From IMG/VR virus record IMGVR_UViG_3300025674_000404, positions 1 to 23,581 of that record: a DNA stretch of 23,581 nt, one strand, 5' to 3'. Shown here piece by piece: positions 19,142 through 23,581 of the stretch; the stretch's first letter is position 1; each line of letters opens with the position of its first letter. The position numbers and the translations under genes are program-made. A model generated the notes under the pieces. That model was not told the origin of the DNA, ran no database searches, and was given only the letters and a program-made list of their open reading frames with translations. The stretch comes from a virus.

Positions 19142-19369
19142 ATGAAAACTTTTTTTATTTTTGCCATACTTTGTATTCAAAACCCTGACTCAAAACAGGG
19201 TATGAGTTGTTTTAATTATTGGGAAGATAGCAAAGAATATGTTGCTAAAGATTGTTATGAAAGAGCACAAAATATAGGCGATGAAATTAAGGCAAAATTT
19301 AGGCAAGAAAATGTTGAAATTATAGAACACATCGTGTGGTGTATTGATAGAAAAGGTAACCTTATCTAG
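19142..19369 (+). CDS. 75-aa small protein, possibly exported
   Basis: Starts MKTFFIFAILCIQNPDSKQG with a short hydrophobic head (3-12) that could be a weak export signal, followed by SCFNYWEDSKEYVAKDCYER and a helical part ending IVWCIDRKGN; four cysteines in all. There is no ribosome binding site and the nearest -10-like sequence (TAAAAA near 19129) leaves almost no leader, so a leaderless mRNA is possible. It is divergent from the RHH regulator and its end overlaps a convergent basic-protein gene by 8 nt. Function unknown. Confidence 0.55.
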   Translation: MKTFFIFAILCIQNPDSKQGMSCFNYWEDSKEYVAKDCYERAQNIGDEIKAKFRQENVEIIEHIVWCIDRKGNLI

Positions 19370-19499
19370 GTTTTCCCTGGCCGATTGATTTCTTTTTAGT
19401 AAATTGTTTATTAGGTGATTTAGAATGACGGCCTTTGCGCTTTACTCTTTTACGCTTTTTGTAATTGTCGACACCGAATCCTTTTGATTTTTTAGCCAT
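19362..19499 (-). CDS. 45-aa very basic peptide
   Basis: Reads MAKKSKGFGVDNYKKRKRVK and then KGRHSKSPNKQFTKKKSIGQ. Lys and Arg make up a very large share of the residues. I recognise the type from marine phages. It resembles the basic peptides of the 3-5 kb cluster and may bind nucleic acid. Its start overlaps the zinc-ribbon gene by 58 nt. Confidence 0.6.
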   Translation of the reverse strand: MAKKSKGFGVDNYKKRKRVKRKGRHSKSPNKQFTKKKSIGQGKPR

Positions 19500-19696
19500 T
19501 TCTCATCCTCTTCTGTAATTTTTAAATACTTAATGGAGCCATTCATATACTGTTTTGTATCTTCTCCACAAATAGTACATCTATAATAGTCGGTCACAAT
19601 TGCAACTAAAATAGACTCTTCTCCGCAATGAGGGCAATGTCCATGAACCGTGTCTATGGATTCTAGAAATTGACTAAGTTTATTATCTTTTACCAT
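19442..19696 (-). CDS. 84-aa zinc-ribbon protein
   Basis: A four-cysteine zinc ribbon is clear: HCPHCGEESI (C21, C24) and YRCTICGEDTK (C40, C43), with beta sequence LVAIVTDYY between them, then an acidic-helical tail. I know this sequence type from marine phages, with no assigned role; zinc ribbons of this form often contact transcription proteins. The start overlaps the endolysin stop by 7 nt. Confidence 0.65.
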   Translation of the reverse strand: MVKDNKLSQFLESIDTVHGHCPHCGEESILVAIVTDYYRCTICGEDTKQYMNGSIKYLKITEEDEKWLKNQKDSVSTITKSVKE

Positions 19697-20154
19697 GGTG
19701 AATACACTGTCTTCTTAGTAACATCGGATCTAGTTGCAGTCAACGACTCCTTCCTATTTCCTTTACCGACATAAGACACATGTACCCAGCCACTATGTGG
19801 ACCTTCTTCTTCTTTATAGAATTCTAAAATAAGTTGATCAAAATCTAAATTTTCTTTGATGTATTTTGCTAGAGCTTTATTATCAACACCCATAACCTGG
19901 ATATCTGCGGCCTCACCTTTTGCATGTTGTGAATTAATGGTGCTACCAATATGAATACATAATTCAGCAGATCGATACCCCGATGATACAATGACCGGTG
20001 CATCATAATGATTACGAATGGGTTGTAAGATAGACTCACAAAGTCTTTTTAAATTTTCAATTTGACCAGCAGTTGGGTTATTGTTTAGTCCTTTTCTCGC
20101 TGCTGTCTGACTCGCTGTTAGTTCGGCTAGGCTGAAATTGGTCGTTAGTTTCAT
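19690..20154 (-). CDS. Endolysin, peptidase M15-like (L-Ala/D-Ala peptidase)
   Basis: The 154-aa protein matches the M15 zinc peptidase fold used by phage endolysins to cleave peptidoglycan cross-links: a helical FSLAELTASQTAARKGLNNN head, VIVSSGYRS, then SQHAKGEAADI giving H77 and D84, and WVHVSY giving H125 as the third ligand. There is no signal peptide, so release depends on a holin or pinholin. GGAG precedes the start. The adjacent membrane protein at 20477-20223 is the probable lysis partner. Length is usual for the single-domain form. Confidence 0.85.
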   Translation of the reverse strand: MKLTTNFSLAELTASQTAARKGLNNNPTAGQIENLKRLCESILQPIRNHYDAPVIVSSGYRSAELCIHIGSTINSQHAKGEAADIQVMGVDNKALAKYIKENLDFDQLILEFYKEEEGPHSGWVHVSYVGKGNRKESLTATRSDVTKKTVYSPW

Positions 20155-20221
20155 TGCATTTACACTCCTTTAGTAAAAAGCAAAAACCCATGGCAGAATA
20201 GTAAATACACTTTCGCCACAT
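20078..20221 (-). CDS. Possible nested 47-aa peptide in the lysis region
   Basis: An ATG at 20221 opens MWRKCIYYSAMGFCFLLKEC and continues with a Ser/Thr-rich tail. It starts right after the stop of the membrane protein gene and overlaps the endolysin start by 77 nt in another frame, an arrangement used by some Rz1-like lysis genes. But it has no ribosome binding site and no lipobox, so it may be chance. Confidence 0.2.
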   Translation of the reverse strand: MWRKCIYYSAMGFCFLLKECKCNETNDQFQPSRTNSESDSSEKRTKQ

Positions 20222-20222
20222 G

Positions 20223-20477
20223 TTAGTTTGCTAATGGATTTTTATTCGATGCTTTTAACTCCTTGATTTCAAGTTCTAAAACTTGAATCGTTTTATTCAT
20301 AACTTCAATTTTAATATTTTGTGCGGCAATTTCTTTGACTAATGGATTAAGATCTAGACCTGCTAATGAATTAATTTTTTCATTCATTTCACCATATACG
20401 GTAAAACCACCACCGATAGCAGTAATAAGTCCTATCCAGACAACTATTTTTTCTAAATTGTTTTTAATTTTATCCAT
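20223..20477 (-). CDS. Membrane-anchored coiled-coil protein, possible holin or spanin
   Basis: The 84-aa protein has a short charged head, one membrane segment at about 10-27 (IVVWIGLITAIGGGFTVY) and a long helix rich in Leu, Ile, Lys and Glu (IAAQNIKIEVMNKTIQVLEL) that should form a coiled coil outside or inside the membrane. This single-span plus coiled-coil layout resembles inner-membrane spanins and small holin-like proteins. It sits directly before the endolysin gene, which supports a lysis role. It overlaps the secreted-protein gene by 8 nt. Confidence 0.6.
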   Translation of the reverse strand: MDKIKNNLEKIVVWIGLITAIGGGFTVYGEMNEKINSLAGLDLNPLVKEIAAQNIKIEVMNKTIQVLELEIKELKASNKNPLAN

Positions 20478-21798
20478 TTTTTAAAATCCACAATTCTTTT
20501 ATCAGTTTTTGTTTTTCTTGTCTAATCTCAAACAACTCTTTTTCAGCCTGAAAAAGCGGGTCTTTTTGCTGATAAGATACCAGGGTAACAGTATTATATA
20601 GTATTCTATCGTCTCTGATGTTTGCTTGATCCAGGTAAATAGCTTTTGGTTTATAAAATTCAACATTTGCGTATTCTTGAAGCGCGGAATTATCTATCAT
20701 TGTTTTTAATTTTACAAGGTTTTTAAGTTGTAAGTTTTTGCCAATATCCTTGACTTGTGCGTCTATCTTATCCATACTCTTCGCCAATGAAATCGATTTT
20801 TTCTCACTTGAAACGTTGCTTTTGCTGTCAGCTACAGCTTCTGTTGTTTGTTCTTCTTCTGTCGATGTTTCTGTCTCTGTACTTGATTCCTCGTTCGATT
20901 TTTGTTCAGCCTGTAGTGATGATGGCTCCTGTTCCACACTTTGTGGTTCCTGAGGATCCTGAGAATCTTCAGCCGAAGAAAGAGGAGCGTCAGTTTTTTC
21001 ATCGGAAGGCTCCGAACTCTCTGTAAATGTGGTGGTATCAAGAACTTCTTGCTTATCTTCTTCTTTCAATTCTGGTAATGATTCATTTGTTTCAAATTTT
21101 GGAAGTTCTGTAAATGTCTCCTGAAAATTCATTTCTTCTGTATCTGTTTGGAGCTCTAATGTACTCCATTCTTCTATCTTTACTTCTTCTTCAAATTTAA
21201 ACGTATCAACATCTTTTAATTCATCTTTAATATCATTATTTAAATCTAATAATGCCGTTTGTGTTGCGTTATCTAAAGGGGGTACATAGGTATAAGTTAC
21301 TGATAAATAAGGATTTTTTAGGTCTGCACCATAATGACCCGATGTTCCTGGTACACTAAAACTATATTTTAGATTTACATCATAGTCTTGTTGTGAATTT
21401 GAATTGATAATAAGTTGATCTGTATAAGTTTGAAAACCATTTTGAATACCATTAATAACCCTGGTTTGTGTAAGAGTGTTTCCATTATCATCTACAGTCT
21501 TAATGGTTTGAGTTACCGATTGAGAATAACTATTCCAAAACCAAATGTCAGCACCACCTGTTACAGTAAATCCTTCGTTTAAAGATTGTTTATTTATATC
21601 TAATGAATTTAAAGAAACAGGATCAGACTCAACAATGCCCCCATGGACACCAGCAATTGTATTAGAACCATGATAAGTATTGCCCGTATTCGTCCAACCC
21701 GTTGTAAAGTCTTGCGAAACAAGATTGTTAGTAGTGTCAGCATAGGCTAAATTACTTATTAGAATTAGACTTAGAAGCTTTGTTAAATTCTTTAGCAA
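20470..21798 (-). CDS. Secreted acidic protein with long low-complexity region
   Basis: The TTG at 21798 is chosen as start because AGGAG lies 7 nt upstream and the product then begins with a normal signal peptide of 20 residues ending LAYA before Asp21; an upstream TTG at 21831 would add 11 mostly basic residues. Residues 21-180 look like a beta-rich domain (WFWNSYSQSVTQTIKTV, DLKNPYLSVTYTYVPP); about 205-340 are very acidic and Ser/Thr/Glu/Pro-rich; the C-terminus is helical with NTVTLVSYQQKDPLF. Total 442 aa. Its role is unknown; export suggests an envelope or surface target. The start overlaps the 206-aa gene by 47 nt. Confidence 0.6.
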   Translation of the reverse strand: MLKNLTKLLSLILISNLAYADTTNNLVSQDFTTGWTNTGNTYHGSNTIAGVHGGIVESDPVSLNSLDINKQSLNEGFTVTGGADIWFWNSYSQSVTQTIKTVDDNGNTLTQTRVINGIQNGFQTYTDQLIINSNSQQDYDVNLKYSFSVPGTSGHYGADLKNPYLSVTYTYVPPLDNATQTALLDLNNDIKDELKDVDTFKFEEEVKIEEWSTLELQTDTEEMNFQETFTELPKFETNESLPELKEEDKQEVLDTTTFTESSEPSDEKTDAPLSSAEDSQDPQEPQSVEQEPSSLQAEQKSNEESSTETETSTEEEQTTEAVADSKSNVSSEKKSISLAKSMDKIDAQVKDIGKNLQLKNLVKLKTMIDNSALQEYANVEFYKPKAIYLDQANIRDDRILYNTVTLVSYQQKDPLFQAEKELFEIRQEKQKLIKELWILKNG

Positions 21799-22372
21799 AC
21801 TTAATCTCCTTTTTCTTTTCTTCTTCTTCAATAATTTTTAATGCTTTTGTATATTGATCAAAGTCTGGTCTAAGTTTGCTACCATGTTTTTTCCATTCTT
21901 TTGTTGCTTCTTTACCTATTTTGCCTTTGTAAGGACATGGGGTTCCTGCATTTTCCATAGCTGCAAATACTCTTGCGTCTTGACATAACAAAGATACGGC
22001 AGCAACGGCCATACCATTTGCTTTAAGTTCTCTTGCAAGTTTTATTCTCTCACAATTTAAATCTCTAACTGATTTTCCACCCGATATACCAAATGTAAAA
22101 GTTTGTACGCCACCTGATACTCCAGTGCTACAAACATCAATTCCTGATCCATTAAATCCTGGTGCGTATGCTGCTGGAGGTGCTGATCTTATATTAGAAT
22201 TAGAAGTATTAGTAGTAGTACTGCTAGATGAAGAGCCAGATTCATATGTGGTTGATGCACTATATCCCCCTGTAATAGATGTGTTTCCACCAGAAACGTT
22301 GTTTTGTGTAGTGTCTGTATTGGCTGTAGTTGCATAAAATATGCACACCAATAGTGTCAATAATAGTCTCAT
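21752..22372 (-). CDS. Secreted conserved phage protein, unknown function
   Basis: The 206-aa protein has a signal peptide (residues 1-17, LLLTLLVCIFYATTA), a Ser/Thr/Asn-rich region to about 60, then RSAPPAAYAPGFNGSGIDVC, GVSGGVQTFTFGISGGKSVR, DLNCERIKLARELK and the cysteine-bearing CQDARVFAAMENAGTPCPYK. I recognise this from many marine phages, where it remains uncharacterised. It ends in a Lys/Glu-rich helical tail. Four cysteines after the signal could form disulfides in the periplasm. It precedes the 442-aa secreted protein, and both may act together at the envelope. Confidence 0.65.
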   Translation of the reverse strand: MRLLLTLLVCIFYATTANTDTTQNNVSGGNTSITGGYSASTTYESGSSSSSTTTNTSNSNIRSAPPAAYAPGFNGSGIDVCSTGVSGGVQTFTFGISGGKSVRDLNCERIKLARELKANGMAVAAVSLLCQDARVFAAMENAGTPCPYKGKIGKEATKEWKKHGSKLRPDFDQYTKALKIIEEEEKKKEIKFAKEFNKASKSNSNK

Positions 22373-22396
22373 TTGGTCCCCGTTAATCCGGTTATA

Positions 22397-22543
22397 TTAT
22401 ATGTTTCTTAAGTGAGGTGCAATAAGATTATTCTTTGCTCTAGGCCTAGAATTTCTATTACGTGCGACAAAGGTAGCTTGAGCTTGCCTTTTTGCTTCAG
22501 CATCTCTAAACTTAATTAATTTAATAAAATCTTTGTGATCCAT
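22397..22543 (-). CDS. 48-aa basic peptide
   Basis: Reads MDHKDFIKLIKFRDAEAKRQ and AQATFVARNRNSRPRAKNNL. It is basic with one helix and an Arg/Asn-rich end. No ribosome binding site is clear, but the composition is protein-like and it fits between the 218-aa and 206-aa genes with short gaps (22 and 24 nt). Function unknown. Confidence 0.45.
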   Translation of the reverse strand: MDHKDFIKLIKFRDAEAKRQAQATFVARNRNSRPRAKNNLIAPHLRNI

Positions 22544-22565
22544 AATTGGATCAGTATATACTATT

Positions 22566-23222
22566 TTAATTGTCTTGAGAAGCGTTATTTGGTTCTAACT
22601 CATAGAACATATTATCAGAGTCTTCAGTAACCCAATCGGATCCTTCTACGTCCCAATACGTAGTTTGGACTTTATAATCCGGCCAACTCTTATCAGTAGT
22701 GAAACTATTAACATGCCAAATGCAACGATTATTTGGCTGAGCGGCATAATTGCCATTTTCAAGTTGAATAATATGTGCGCACTTATGTTCTTGAGGTATT
22801 TCAGAATGTTCAACATTAAGTATATTAGTATCAGGATGGGCCCAATCAATGGTAAAAAGATATTGTCCGTGATAAAATTTTTTATCTTTTCCACGAAATT
22901 TACCGTCTAGACCAGCCATCCAATCAAAGCAATGAACGCTAGGCCAATAACTAAAACAATTCCACAATTGTAATTGGTCAACCGACATATCTGGCACTTC
23001 GGCTCTAGAAAAACGTTTTTGGAAAAACGCTGATATAGGCAAACGCCAATAGCACGCACCATTGGGTAACATGATATTAAACAAGATCGCACGCCCTGAT
23101 ATGCTCGTAATACCAAAAGCAACACAATCCTCTTCACCTTTCTTAGACATGTCCATGTCGTATAAATACTCGGTCTTAACTTTGCAATAAATGGGTGGAA
23201 TATTTGCGTTAAGATATGCCAT
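22566..23222 (-). CDS. 218-aa conserved marine-phage protein, unknown function
   Basis: Begins MAYLNANIPPIYCKVKTEYL and includes DCVAFGITSISGRAILFNIM, CYWRLPISAFF, LQLWNCFSYWPSVHCFDW and QYLFTIDWAHPD, then CAHIIQLENGNYAAQPNNRC. It is rich in aromatic residues and cysteines and looks like an alpha/beta protein without a signal or membrane segment. It is highly conserved across marine podo- and siphoviruses as far as I recall, always near the DNA polymerase, which suggests a replication-linked role. GGAGG precedes the ATG. It lies 28 nt after the polymerase gene. Confidence 0.65.
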   Translation of the reverse strand: MAYLNANIPPIYCKVKTEYLYDMDMSKKGEEDCVAFGITSISGRAILFNIMLPNGACYWRLPISAFFQKRFSRAEVPDMSVDQLQLWNCFSYWPSVHCFDWMAGLDGKFRGKDKKFYHGQYLFTIDWAHPDTNILNVEHSEIPQEHKCAHIIQLENGNYAAQPNNRCIWHVNSFTTDKSWPDYKVQTTYWDVEGSDWVTEDSDNMFYELEPNNASQDN

Positions 23223-23250
23223 AGTTTAGCCCTCCAGCTTGTCCAAATTA

Positions 23251-23581
23251 TCATTCAAAAATATCTCCCCAATTTTCACCTGACTCGTAATCAACTTTAT
23301 TTGGGACCTCTAATGTAACAGCATTCTCCATAATCTCAATAATCTTATTTGCATGTTCTTGAGACTCTACAGATAAATCTAATTCATCGTGAATTTGAAT
23401 ATGTGCTACAATACCTTCTTTGTATAAATCTAACATTGCTTTTTTAGTCATATCAGCTGCGGATCCTTGAATTAATTTATTCAATGATTTGTAAGTATAA
23501 GCTCTCCTGATCCCTGGTCCGTGTTCCCTGAGCGCATCTTCGTGAGGTAACGCTTTGTGCATTCCGAACATGTTAGGCTCG
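23251..23581 (-). CDS. DNA polymerase A C-terminus (truncated by window edge)
   Basis: The visible 110 residues hold the end of the palm and fingers of a family A (Pol I/T7-type) DNA polymerase: YKSLNKLIQGSAADMTKKAM, the helix that follows motif B, and HIQIHDELDLSV, motif C with the catalytic His-Asp-Glu. The enzyme copies the phage genome. The 5' part lies beyond the right edge, so the exonuclease domain cannot be assessed. It ends 28 nt before the 218-aa gene. Confidence 0.9.
   Translation of the reverse strand, partial: EPNMFGMHKALPHEDALREHGPGIRRAYTYKSLNKLIQGSAADMTKKAMLDLYKEGIVAHIQIHDELDLSVESQEHANKIIEIMENAVTLEVPNKVDYESGENWGDIFE

Overview
The window is AT-rich and almost completely packed with short, overlapping genes of a tailed double-stranded DNA phage. 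It carries a major capsid protein, scaffold, portal, both terminase subunits, a peptidase-type endolysin and a family A DNA polymerase, with no bacterial housekeeping genes. Several small proteins (DUF6321-, DUF5872- and DUF6496-like, GP88-like) and the base composition resemble uncultured marine phages and phages of SAR11-like alphaproteobacteria. That host assignment is inference. The left edge cuts the capsid gene and the right edge cuts the polymerase, so tail genes and most replication genes lie outside.

Layout, following minus-strand transcription from right to left. (1) 23581-19362: DNA polymerase C-terminus, conserved marine-phage proteins, two secreted proteins, a membrane/coiled-coil protein, an M15 endolysin, a zinc ribbon and a basic protein. 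(2) 19142-18868: a divergent control point with a plus-strand 75-aa gene facing a ribbon-helix-helix regulator across a promoter with a palindrome on its -35 box. (3) 18890-13951: small proteins, a lipoprotein, an 818-aa protein with a C-terminal Mrr-type nuclease domain, and a RecB-like exonuclease whose 3' end carries an exact chromosomal-type parS site. (4) 13950-13618: a gene-free segment bounded by perfect 17-bp inverted repeats. (5) 13617-9143: an accessory module between terminase small subunit (plus strand) and terminase large subunit (minus strand). It holds a VRR-like nuclease, a plus-strand GP88 operon, four copies of a 19-bp GC-rich hairpin repeat, clear sigma70-like promoters and about 480 nt of noncoding DNA with nested inverted repeats that looks like a structured RNA. 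(6) 9142-1: terminase, portal, a translationally coupled run of tiny basic proteins, a GroES-like co-chaperonin, scaffold, two head-associated proteins and the major capsid protein.

Genes 9142 to 1 form a packaging and head-assembly operon: TerL drives DNA through the portal, the scaffold shapes the shell, and the co-chaperonin probably adapts host GroEL to phage proteins. Genes 23581 to 14132 combine replication, nucleotide scavenging or recombination nucleases and lysis. The noncoding module around 9.1-10.7 kb, the parS site and the 17-bp inverted repeats are the parts least explained by ordinary phage annotation. All statements come from reading the sequence; no database or folding program was run.
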